Assembly: GCA_003217835.1 (NCBI GenBank)
Contig: QHMQ01000072.1
Span: forward strand, 2,236 to 9,248
Direction: 5' to 3'
DNA length: 7,013 bases
Source of the DNA: Verrucomicrobiota bacterium
GTDB lineage: Bacteria; Verrucomicrobiota; Verrucomicrobiia; Chthoniobacterales; UBA10450
Below the pieces are notes generated by a model. It was not told the DNA's origin. It did no database searches and was given only the letters and a program-made list of their open reading frames with translations. Shown one piece after another: positions 1-6,008 of the stretch (position 1 is its first letter; each line of letters starts with the position of its first letter). Made by a program: the position numbers and the translations under genes.

Positions 1-1
1 T

Positions 2-61
2 TGCCAGGAACCGTGCAACCTGCTGGTTAACGAATGCCGCAAGGCAGTCAAAGGCGAATGA
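2..61 (+). CDS. 3' end of an unidentified upstream gene
   Basis: An open frame enters from the left edge and ends at TGA 59-61, leaving 19 visible residues rich in Cys, Asn, Lys and Glu. The stop overlaps the preferred start of the next gene as ATGA (58-61), the usual geometry of translationally coupled genes, and this is the main reason to believe the frame is coding. One of the other two forward frames has a stop at 28-30. The visible tail is too short to assign to a family, so no function is proposed. If real, this gene and the amidohydrolase form one transcription unit. Confidence 0.45.
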   Translation, partial: CQEPCNLLVNECRKAVKGE

Positions 62-1284
62 TCGTCCGCGCACGCGTCGTTGTTACGATGGACGGTCCGC
101 CGATTGAGAACGGCGCGGTCGTGATTTCCGGAAATCGAATTGTCGATGTCGGAACGTTTCCGGAAATTTCCGCTCGGCACTCAGGACAAGAACTTGTCGA
201 TCTTGGCGAGCAAGCTCTACTGCCGGGACTAATCAATGCGCATTGCCATCTCGATTACACTTGTTTGCGCGGTAAAATCCCGCCGCAAAAATCGTTTACG
301 GACTGGATTCGCGCGATTAACGCGGAAAAGGCGAAGCTTGCTCCGGACGATTATCTCGCATCGATCGCAAAAGGTTTTGCGGAAGCCAAAAGATTCGGCA
401 CGACGACGGTCGCAAATCTCACCGCCTTTCCAGAATTGATCCCTCACGTTAATCCTCCGATTCGGACCTGGTGGTTTGCGGAACTAATCGATGTGCGCGA
501 TCCAAGTCGCACCGATGAACTTCTCGATCTTGCAATTCATGCGATGAAGCGCGCGAGAGATTCGGATGGCGGGATCGGGCTCGCGCCGCACGCGCTGTTT
601 ACTGCTTCCGAAAATTTGTACCGACGCTGCGAAGAGATCGCGCAGCACGAGAACATTTTGCTGACTACGCATCTGGCAGAGGCGCGCGAGGAGATGTCGA
701 TGTTTCACGATGCGTCGGGGCCGCTTTATGAATTCTTAAGAAGCGTTGGGCGGGATATGAGCGATTGCGAGCATGGGACGCCGTTCGCTTTGTTCACTAG
801 GATCGTCGGCGCACCCGCCGGTCGCGCGCTACCAACAGAATGGATCGTCGCGCATCTGAACGAATTGGCGGAAAGCGATTTCGAACTACTCGAAGGATCC
901 GCGAGAAAATTCCACGTCGTGCACTCCCCCCGCAGTCATGACTATTTCGCGCACACCCGTTTTCCTTTCGAAAGATTGCGCTCTTTCGGGTTCAACATCT
1001 GCCTGGGCACCGATAGCCTGGCGAGCAACAAGGACCTGAGCTTATTTGCCGAGATGCGTGCTTTACAGCGCAGCGAACCGGCGCTTTCGCCGAAAGCGGT
1101 CTTGGAAATGGTCACGGTGAATGCGGCACGCGCGCTCGGGAAGCCGCAGGTCCTCGGCCGGATTCGCACCAACTATTTCGCGGATTTAATTGCGATCCCG
1201 TGCAATGGAGCAGCGGATGTCTTTGAAAAAATCCTCGCGTTCGATCGACCCCTGGATTGGGTGATGGTAGCCGGGAAAACGTAG
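58..1284 (+). CDS. Amidohydrolase / deaminase of the COG0402 (MtaD/SsnA/aminofutalosine deaminase-like) group
   Basis: A metal-dependent amidohydrolase of about 408 residues, a normal length for cytosolic purine-type deaminases. An N-terminal beta-sandwich strand set (IVRARVVVTMDG) precedes the TIM barrel. Visible metal and catalytic motifs, numbered from the ATG at 58, are NAHCH (His62, His64), THLAE (His205 and Glu208), HSPRSH (His289) and LGTDSLASN (Asp319). These match the one-metal deaminases that act on adenine or guanine-like rings. The HSPRSH plus LGTDSLASN combination resembles, from memory, enzymes deaminating S-adenosylhomocysteine, methylthioadenosine or aminofutalosine (futalosine menaquinone route). 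The substrate cannot be fixed from sequence alone. An in-frame ATG at 34 would add eight residues, but the start at 58 overlaps the previous stop as ATGA, begins exactly at the conserved first strand and has an AAAGG at 50-54, though closer than ideal. Confidence 0.88.
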   Translation: MIVRARVVVTMDGPPIENGAVVISGNRIVDVGTFPEISARHSGQELVDLGEQALLPGLINAHCHLDYTCLRGKIPPQKSFTDWIRAINAEKAKLAPDDYLASIAKGFAEAKRFGTTTVANLTAFPELIPHVNPPIRTWWFAELIDVRDPSRTDELLDLAIHAMKRARDSDGGIGLAPHALFTASENLYRRCEEIAQHENILLTTHLAEAREEMSMFHDASGPLYEFLRSVGRDMSDCEHGTPFALFTRIVGAPAGRALPTEWIVAHLNELAESDFELLEGSARKFHVVHSPRSHDYFAHTRFPFERLRSFGFNICLGTDSLASNKDLSLFAEMRALQRSEPALSPKAVLEMVTVNAARALGKPQVLGRIRTNYFADLIAIPCNGAADVFEKILAFDRPLDWVMVAGKT

Positions 1285-1317
1285 CGTGGGTCTGCAGCTT
1301 GCAACCGATTTAGAAAA

Positions 1318-1336
1318 CACAAGCGGGATGCTCGTG
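1318..1336. repeat. Small imperfect hairpin in the amidohydrolase-creatininase gap
   Basis: CACAAGC (1318-1324) and GCTCGTG (1330-1336) pair at six of seven positions around a GGGAT loop. A second short palindromic patch, TGCA-GCT-TGCA type, lies at 1293-1303. No U-tract follows, so it is not a classical terminator. It may be a degenerate copy of a dispersed palindromic repeat; that cannot be tested from one copy. Confidence 0.35.
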
Positions 1337-1355
1337 CTCCTGCTAATCTGTTTCG

Positions 1356-2126
1356 ATGAAGGCCGCTCAGCAGAACGCGCCCAGCACGCGCGAAATGGAG
1401 CGCATCACCTGGATCGAGTTTCGCGAATGGGTTCCTGCGAGAATCAACACGATCTTGCTTCCGCTGGGGACGCTTGAGCCACATGGCGTCGCACCGAATG
1501 GAACGGATATTCTCGCGCCGGTGGCGATGGCGCGCGAGATCGCACCGCGTGTTAACGCGCTGGTTGCGCCGGTGATTCCTTACGGATTCACTGGAAATCT
1601 GGACGCGTATCCCGGCAGCTTCACCGTTCCTGAAGATGCTTATCGGGCTTATGTTCGTGCAGTCGTCGTCGGTCTCGCGAAGAACAAATTCAAAAACATC
1701 ATTTTGCTAAACGGCCACGGCGGTGGCCAGACCGCGGTCCTGAGCGCGCTTGCGCAGGAAATCGGAAGCGAGACAGAAACGAGAATTCTGGCCGTGAACT
1801 GGTGGTCGTATTGCAGTGATGTGACGCTGGAAGTGTTCGGCCAAGATGGCGGTCACGGAGCGGAAAATGAGACGGCCTACATCATGGCGATCGATCCTGC
1901 TCTCGTTCAGAAAGAGCATTACAAGCCCGAAATGGCGACTCCAATTCCGCCGCCCAATACCTGGAGAGCGTATCCTTTCCCGTCGACCATCATCCTTTAC
2001 AAGGAAGGTCAGGGTTATCCGACGTTTGATCTGGTGAAAGCGAAGACGTATTTCACGAAAGTGAACGACAAGATCGCCCGCTTGATCCAGGAAACGATCG
2101 CAAAATGGGAAATGGCAGGAGTGTGA
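1356..2126 (+). CDS. Creatininase-family metal-dependent amide hydrolase
   Basis: A 256-residue cytosolic protein of the creatininase/ArfB/MftE fold, close to the usual 240-260 residues. The family's metal ligands are visible: LEPHG (Glu41, His43), GTD (Asp51), NGHGG (His121) and GGHGAENET near residues 165-173. Family members hydrolyse C-N amide bonds (creatinine, formylamino-pyrimidine, or the C-terminal peptide in mycofactocin maturation), so the fold gives the chemistry but not the substrate. No riboflavin, mycofactocin or creatine genes are nearby. The loop between the first ligand pair and the Asp reads VAPNGTD rather than the common GPHLPLGTD style, suggesting a divergent subgroup. The start at 1356 has no Shine-Dalgarno; an internal ATG at 1395, just before the conserved ERITW strand, is an alternative. 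It sits 71 bp after the amidohydrolase on the same strand and may be co-transcribed. Confidence 0.88.
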   Translation: MKAAQQNAPSTREMERITWIEFREWVPARINTILLPLGTLEPHGVAPNGTDILAPVAMAREIAPRVNALVAPVIPYGFTGNLDAYPGSFTVPEDAYRAYVRAVVVGLAKNKFKNIILLNGHGGGQTAVLSALAQEIGSETETRILAVNWWSYCSDVTLEVFGQDGGHGAENETAYIMAIDPALVQKEHYKPEMATPIPPPNTWRAYPFPSTIILYKEGQGYPTFDLVKAKTYFTKVNDKIARLIQETIAKWEMAGV

Positions 2127-2132
2127 GCACGA

Positions 2133-2150
2133 TATCCAGATAACTGGATA
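2133..2150. repeat. Perfect 7-bp inverted repeat after the creatininase-family gene
   Basis: TATCCAG and CTGGATA are exact reverse complements separated by ATAA. The hairpin begins 6 bp after the TGA at 2124-2126. It is AT-rich and has no U-tract, so it could be a weak processing or termination structure, an operator-like dyad, or part of the palindrome cluster that follows. Confidence 0.55.
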
Positions 2151-2154
2151 CGTC

Positions 2155-2171
2155 CCGAGTTCTGCACTCGG
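2155..2171. repeat. Second short inverted repeat before rpoN
   Basis: CCGAGT and ACTCGG pair perfectly around a five-base TCTGC loop. It lies four bases after the preceding dyad, making a row of structures between the creatininase-family gene and rpoN. No poly-T follows. Confidence 0.5.
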
Positions 2172-2200
2172 AGCGGGCGCTGGTTGGTGGATATATGTCG

Positions 2201-2264
2201 CTGTAGAGGCAGCCGTGTCGGCTGCAACTGCAAATTCCCGCGGGCCATAGGCCTGCCACTACAG
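2201..2264. repeat. Compound 64-bp palindromic element upstream of rpoN
   Basis: The ends, CTGTAGAGGCAG (2201-2212) and CTGCCACTACAG (2253-2264), are inverted repeats matching at 11 of 12 positions. Nested inside are a perfect 7-bp hairpin GCAGCCG-TGT-CGGCTGC (2209-2225), the palindrome CCCGCGGG (2237-2244) and GGCC-ATA-GGCC (2243-2253). The layout, paired GC-rich hairpins bounded by complementary ends in an intergenic gap, fits a REP/BIME or small MITE-like unit. No transposase or clear target duplication is visible. Confidence 0.6.
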
Positions 2265-2285
2265 ATTACTGCCGCGCGAATTGCT

Positions 2286-2314
2286 TTGCTTGTCGCCGAC
2301 CGCACCGGTAAACT
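2286..2314 (+). promoter_or_regulatory. Weak candidate promoter directly in front of rpoN
   Basis: TTGCTT (2286-2291) and TAAACT (2309-2314) are separated by 17 bp. The -35 matches consensus at three of six positions and the -10 at four of six. Transcription would begin near the ATG at 2321, which has no Shine-Dalgarno, so a leaderless rpoN message is possible. The match is weak and could be chance. Confidence 0.22.
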
Positions 2315-2320
2315 CGGCGT

Positions 2321-3739
2321 ATGGCCGGACAAGGAATGCATCAGTCGCAGAATTTTGCCCTGCAACAAGTTCTCGCGCCGCAACTCCAACAAAGCCTTCT
2401 GATCCTCCAAACGCCCCTGCTCGAACTGCGTAATCTGGTTCAGCAGGAAATGGAGACAAACCCGGTGCTGGAGGAGCTGTCGACTGAGCTAAGTCCGGAG
2501 GAGCGCAACGGCGCCGAAGCTTCCGCAGAGGATAACTTCAAGGAGGAATTCGAGAAGTTGGCGACACTGGATGAGGAGTGGCGCGATTACATGGCGCAGT
2601 CGAGCAGTTACAGCGGCCGTTCACAGGAGGCAAAAGATAAACGACAGTTCTTTTTTGATTCTATCGCCACCCAAGAAACGCTGCAGCAGAATCTGATCGG
2701 GCAACTGAATCAGGCGGCGCTCAATGCCTCTGACCGCAAGGCCGCGGAACTGATCATTGGCAACATCGACGACAACGGCTTTCTCCAAGGCACGCTGGAA
2801 GAGATGACGCTCAACACCGGCATCCCAAAGGAAGATTTCGAGAGAATGCTGGGGCTGATTCAGACTTTTTATCCGCAGGGCGTGGGCGCGCGAGATTTGC
2901 GGGAGTGTCTGCTCATCCAACTGGAACGCGAGGGGAAACAAAACAGCCTTGAATACAAGATCATCTCCGAGCACATGGAGGATTTGGGTAAACGGCGCTT
3001 CCCTGAAATCGCGCGCCGCATGGGCATGAGTGTGGAAAAAGTGCAGGAGTGCGCCAACAATATCGCGCGGCTTAATCCGCGCCCGGGCCAGATCTTTGCC
3101 ACCGCTCCGCCAAACTACGTTCTTCCGGATGTGACAGTCGAAAAAATGGACGGCGACTACCAGGTCATTCTAAATGGCGAACAAATTCCGCATTTGCGTA
3201 TCAGCAACACTTACAAAGACATCATGGCGCAGGACGGCAACGGGAGCGAAGTCAAAGATTACATCCGCGACAAAATCCGCAGCGGGAAATTCCTGATCAG
3301 ATCGATCCACCAGCGCCAGCAGACCATTTCTAATATCGCGCACCAGATTGTTTCGCGGCAGCGCGATTTTTTTGAGCACGGCACGTCGCATTTGAAACCG
3401 ATGACGATGAAGGAGATCGCTGATGCAGTGGGGGTGCATGAAACCACGGTGAGCCGCGCCGTTTCCGGCAAATACATGGCCACGCCACAGGGCGTCTTCG
3501 AAATGAAATATTTCTTCACGTCCGGCTATCAAACGGCCAGCGGCGAATCGATGAGCAATACCAGCGTGAAAGAGGTGATCCTGGATCTCGTCAAGAACGA
3601 GGATGGCAACGGGCCGTTGAGCGACCAGGAGATCGTCTTAATCCTGAGCGAACGCGGCATTCCGATCGCGCGCCGCACAGTCGCAAAGTACCGCACCGAG
3701 TTGAACATTCTGCCAAGCAACATGCGGAGGAAATACTAG
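2321..3739 (+). CDS. rpoN: RNA polymerase sigma-54 factor (RpoN)
   Basis: The 472-residue alternative sigma factor directs RNA polymerase to -24/-12 promoters opened by AAA+ enhancer-binding activators. Region I at about residues 10-52 is Gln/Leu-rich (LAPQLQQSLLILQ) and contacts activators. An acidic region II linker (about 53-110) follows, then the core-binding domain. The C-terminal helix-turn-helix starts at about residue 361 (MKEIADAVGVHETTVSRAVSGKY), and the diagnostic RpoN box ARRTVAKYR is intact at 450-458. Length and domain order are normal, so the protein should be functional. The ATG at 2321 puts the Q-rich start where expected; a second ATG at 2336 has AAGGA directly adjacent, too close for good initiation. 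No activator or nitrogen gene lies next to it, so its regulon cannot be inferred here. The palindrome-rich 194-bp gap upstream may carry its control region. Confidence 0.97.
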   Translation: MAGQGMHQSQNFALQQVLAPQLQQSLLILQTPLLELRNLVQQEMETNPVLEELSTELSPEERNGAEASAEDNFKEEFEKLATLDEEWRDYMAQSSSYSGRSQEAKDKRQFFFDSIATQETLQQNLIGQLNQAALNASDRKAAELIIGNIDDNGFLQGTLEEMTLNTGIPKEDFERMLGLIQTFYPQGVGARDLRECLLIQLEREGKQNSLEYKIISEHMEDLGKRRFPEIARRMGMSVEKVQECANNIARLNPRPGQIFATAPPNYVLPDVTVEKMDGDYQVILNGEQIPHLRISNTYKDIMAQDGNGSEVKDYIRDKIRSGKFLIRSIHQRQQTISNIAHQIVSRQRDFFEHGTSHLKPMTMKEIADAVGVHETTVSRAVSGKYMATPQGVFEMKYFFTSGYQTASGESMSNTSVKEVILDLVKNEDGNGPLSDQEIVLILSERGIPIARRTVAKYRTELNILPSNMRRKY

Positions 3740-3747
3740 CCGGACTG

Positions 3748-3774
3748 CGGAAACCGGAAACCGGATTTCGGAAA
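3748..3774. repeat. Heptamer tandem repeat after rpoN
   Basis: CGGAAAC occurs twice in tandem, followed by CGGATTT and CGGAAA, making nearly four 7-bp units just after the rpoN stop at 3737-3739. It is too short and regular for coding sequence. It could be replication slippage or part of the repeat patch that follows. Confidence 0.55.
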
Positions 3775-3775
3775 G

Positions 3776-3810
3776 AATCTGTGTTTCATCCGTGTTCATC
3801 TGTGGCTAAA
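3776..3810. repeat. Degenerate 10-11 bp tandem repeat (TGTGTTCATC-type)
   Basis: Three imperfect units, CTGTGTTTCATC, CGTGTTCATC and TGTGGCTAAA, follow one another in the gap between rpoN and the DciA-like gene. This wording resembles a dispersed intergenic repeat I recall from several environmental bacterial genomes; that is memory only. The patch ends about 10 bp before the next start codon, so it also occupies that gene's promoter and leader region. Confidence 0.5.
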
Positions 3811-3820
3811 TAAAGCTGCC

Positions 3821-4180
3821 ATGAACCCTGCCCTTCGCTCCGCCGTAATCGCCGAATGGCGTGGTTTACCCGAGAAAAAGATTCGCCCAGATCGATTTCA
3901 TGGCACCGCCGAGCTGCTGCCAAAAATCATGCAGCGCCTCGGATTGCGCGAGCGCCTGCACGAAACGGAAGTCATCGACGCTTGGTCAAAAACCGTGGGC
4001 GAATTTATCGCCGCCCATTCTGCACCGGTCGCATTGCGTGAAGGCGTTCTCTACGTCCGCGTACTTCAGCCGGCCTTGCACTACGAGCTCGAACAAGTTT
4101 CCAAAATCGACATCTTACGAAAATTGAAGCAACGCTTCGGCAGCAAAACGATACGCGACATTCGGTTTCGCCTCGGCTAA
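3821..4180 (+). CDS. DciA / DUF721 family protein
   Basis: A 119-residue soluble protein with the DUF721 (DciA) pattern. A short basic N-terminal tail leads into a helix around 29-46, then the conserved Trp55 and Val-Gly59-60 (AWSKTVG), HSAP at 66-69, the strand LYVRVLQPALHYEL and a C-terminal IRDIRFRLG strand. In bacteria lacking DnaC or DnaI, DciA binds the replicative helicase DnaB and helps load or operate it at forks; that role is inferred from the family. The protein matches the single-domain form and has no extra domain. The start at 3821 lacks a Shine-Dalgarno; no better in-frame start is apparent. It lies 81 bp after rpoN, separated by two repeat patches, and may be expressed independently. 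Its stop faces the end of the dehydrogenase gene across 92 bp in which I see no convincing terminator. Confidence 0.82.
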   Translation: MNPALRSAVIAEWRGLPEKKIRPDRFHGTAELLPKIMQRLGLRERLHETEVIDAWSKTVGEFIAAHSAPVALREGVLYVRVLQPALHYELEQVSKIDILRKLKQRFGSKTIRDIRFRLG

Positions 4181-4272
4181 GTGGCGATTACCGGTGCCGC
4201 AGCAGCGGTCAAGAGCAATGCCGGTGACGTTGCGTGAATGCGTTCTCCCGCCCAACGAGAGTCAATGTCTTG

Positions 4273-5169
4273 TTACACGCGATCGCCGGAATGGTGATGT
4301 CGATCTTTGAACGTGAGCTCGGCAATGCCTGACTTGTCGAGTTCGCCCAATCCTTCTTTCACCATCCGATCATATTGTTCCTTCGTCGCGCGCGCGAGTG
4401 GTAGATCGAGATCAACCTTGCACGCGAGATCGACTGCGATTCCGCTGTCTTTGGCCGCATGAGCTGACGAAAAAAAGCATGCGTGCTCGCGCTTCTGCAT
4501 ATCTTCGCCGTCGGTCTCGAGCACGCGTGAGGCCGCGCCGGTTTGCGAAAAGACTTCGCGCAACATTTCCAGATCAAGGCCAAGCGCCGCACCTAGCGCG
4601 AGTCCTTCGGCCAGACCCGCGGTATTGATGTTCATCACCATATTGACGAGGGCTTTTACTTTTGCGGCCTCACCTGATTTACCGATGAATCGGATGGAAG
4701 AACCCAGCGCTTGCAACACGGGTTCCGCCTTTCGGAATGCATCTTCGCTTCCCCCGCACATGAGGTAAAGCGAACCTTCCCGCGCCTGGGTGATGCTCGA
4801 GGCCATGCATGCTTCGAGCGTCTGCGCGCCGGCTTCGCGCGCCAACTCTTCAACATCGACATGAACTTGCGGCGAAAGAGTCGCGCAGTTGATGAAAAGT
4901 TTGCCGCGCGCGTTGATTAGTAGATTGTCGCTGCTTTCGGCGAAAATGTTGCGCATGGCGTGGTCATCGGTCACAACCGTGATAATCACGTCGGATTCTG
5001 CCGTGACTTGCGATAAATCCTGGCAAGCGGCGCAACCGAGCTCCTGCGCAAGCGAGGTCGCGACCGCGCGATTCGCGTCGTAAACCGCCGTAACATGAAA
5101 ATCGCGATCCTTTAACCGCCGCGCCATGTTCGCGCCCATGCGGCCGACTCCGACAAATCCAACATTCAT
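4273..5169 (-). CDS. NAD(P)-binding beta-hydroxyacid dehydrogenase (3-hydroxyisobutyrate dehydrogenase / GLYR-like)
   Basis: A 298-residue cytosolic oxidoreductase, the normal family length. Numbered from the ATG at 5167-5169, the Rossmann motif GVGRMG occupies residues 7-12. The catalytic Lys is probably Lys170 in GEAAKVKALVNM, and a conserved Lys-Asp pair sits near 240-241. The GEAAKVK...NMVMN wording resembles the glyoxylate/succinic semialdehyde reductase (GLYR/GHB dehydrogenase) branch rather than classic HIBADH. The substrate loop, usually like APVSGS, reads ACMASS here, so substrate range is uncertain. A TTG at 5193 would extend the protein by eight residues and overlap the upstream gene; the ATG leaves a 7-bp gap and begins exactly at the first beta-strand. 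It is last in the ruvC-lipB-hydrolase cluster and probably shares its mRNA. Confidence 0.9.
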   Translation of the reverse strand: MNVGFVGVGRMGANMARRLKDRDFHVTAVYDANRAVATSLAQELGCAACQDLSQVTAESDVIITVVTDDHAMRNIFAESSDNLLINARGKLFINCATLSPQVHVDVEELAREAGAQTLEACMASSITQAREGSLYLMCGGSEDAFRKAEPVLQALGSSIRFIGKSGEAAKVKALVNMVMNINTAGLAEGLALGAALGLDLEMLREVFSQTGAASRVLETDGEDMQKREHACFFSSAHAAKDSGIAVDLACKVDLDLPLARATKEQYDRMVKEGLGELDKSGIAELTFKDRHHHSGDRV

Positions 5170-5176
5170 GTCGATC

Positions 5177-5995
5177 TTAGAGCTGCCCGGCAAAAAATGG
5201 ATTGTGCTGTTTCTCTTCTCCCACCGTTGTCATCGGCCCGTGACCCGGGCAAATGATCGTCTCATCCGGCAGCGTTAAGATTTTCTCCAGATTATTCCGC
5301 AGCGCATCATCGTAGGAAACGTTTCCACCTCCCATCGAGCCGGCAAAAAGCGAATCGCCTACGATTGCGACCGGGCGCGCGAGACCGTTTACAACGTAGG
5401 TCATGCCGCCACTCGAGTGGCCCCAGGTCAGCCGTGTGTCGATCTCGAGGTTGCCAAGGCGAAAACGTTTTCCTTCTTCGATCGCTTCCGCACCGGGAAC
5501 TGATTCGCGCGCCGGAGTAAAAACTTGCGCGCCGGTTTCCTCGCGCAGACGCGGCAGGTCCGCGACATGATCGGAGTGTGCGTGTGTAAGTAAAATTAGT
5601 TTTATCTTCAGCTTCTCTTTATTCGCGAAGCGCACCATTTCACTACAATCAGCGCCGGTATCAAAAGCCGCCGCCGCACGACTCGCCGGGTCCCAAACGA
5701 GATAGGCATTCACTGCCATGCCGTGATAATGCGTGCTGAACTGGGCGAGACCATTTCGCTCATCAATTTTCTTCGGATGCCATTCGTTCTTGGCGAGTTC
5801 ACAAAGTGGTCGCGCGGCAAGGCCCAGGACTGGCGCAACGCGCAAAAGCGCCAGCTCATCGAAATCGCCCTCCCGCAGCTTGCGGATTTTTTGCGAACTG
5901 ACTCGTGCTTTTTCTGCCAGTTCGGTGTCGGAGATGCGCAAGCCGCGTTGCGCTTTGCCAATAATGTCGCTGACGTTGTCTTCGAGCGGAATCAT
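5177..5995 (-). CDS. Metallo-beta-lactamase-fold hydrolase with N-terminal helix-turn-helix-like domain
   Basis: The 272-residue protein has two parts. Residues 8-68 look like a Cro/CI-type helix-turn-helix: ISDTELAEKARVSSQKIRKL, then a third and fourth helix rich in Leu/Ala. Residues 82-272 form a glyoxalase II-like metallo-beta-lactamase domain with HAHSDH (138-143), GHS (His193), GDSLF (Asp214) and PGHGP (His252), a complete two-metal site. Such domains hydrolyse thioesters or act on related sulfur or lactone substrates; the substrate is unknown. The HTH may bind DNA, act as a dimerisation or protein-binding module, or be a relic. The ATG start is 13 bp after the lipB stop, with only a weak purine-rich AAGAACTGAGA before it. 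The gene ends 7 bp before the dehydrogenase start. A hydrolase followed by a hydroxyacid dehydrogenase could act on related small acids, but this is speculation. Confidence 0.88.
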   Translation of the reverse strand: MIPLEDNVSDIIGKAQRGLRISDTELAEKARVSSQKIRKLREGDFDELALLRVAPVLGLAARPLCELAKNEWHPKKIDERNGLAQFSTHYHGMAVNAYLVWDPASRAAAAFDTGADCSEMVRFANKEKLKIKLILLTHAHSDHVADLPRLREETGAQVFTPARESVPGAEAIEEGKRFRLGNLEIDTRLTWGHSSGGMTYVVNGLARPVAIVGDSLFAGSMGGGNVSYDDALRNNLEKILTLPDETIICPGHGPMTTVGEEKQHNPFFAGQL

Positions 5996-6008
5996 TCTCA
6001 GTTCTTAG

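Noticed and set aside
2015..2410. Reverse-strand open frame spanning the rpoN upstream gap
   Set aside because: It crosses the ends of two strong + strand genes and the palindromic repeats, with repeat-like, non-domain protein sequence.
4181..4272. Possible bidirectional terminator between the convergent DciA-like and dehydrogenase genes
   Set aside because: The best hairpin, CCGC-AGCA-GCGG at 4197-4208, has only four to five pairs and no T-tract on either strand, so I cannot support a terminator.
4273..5193. Longer dehydrogenase starting at TTG 5193
   Set aside because: The extra eight residues overlap the preceding gene and precede the first Rossmann strand; the ATG at 5169 fits the family better.
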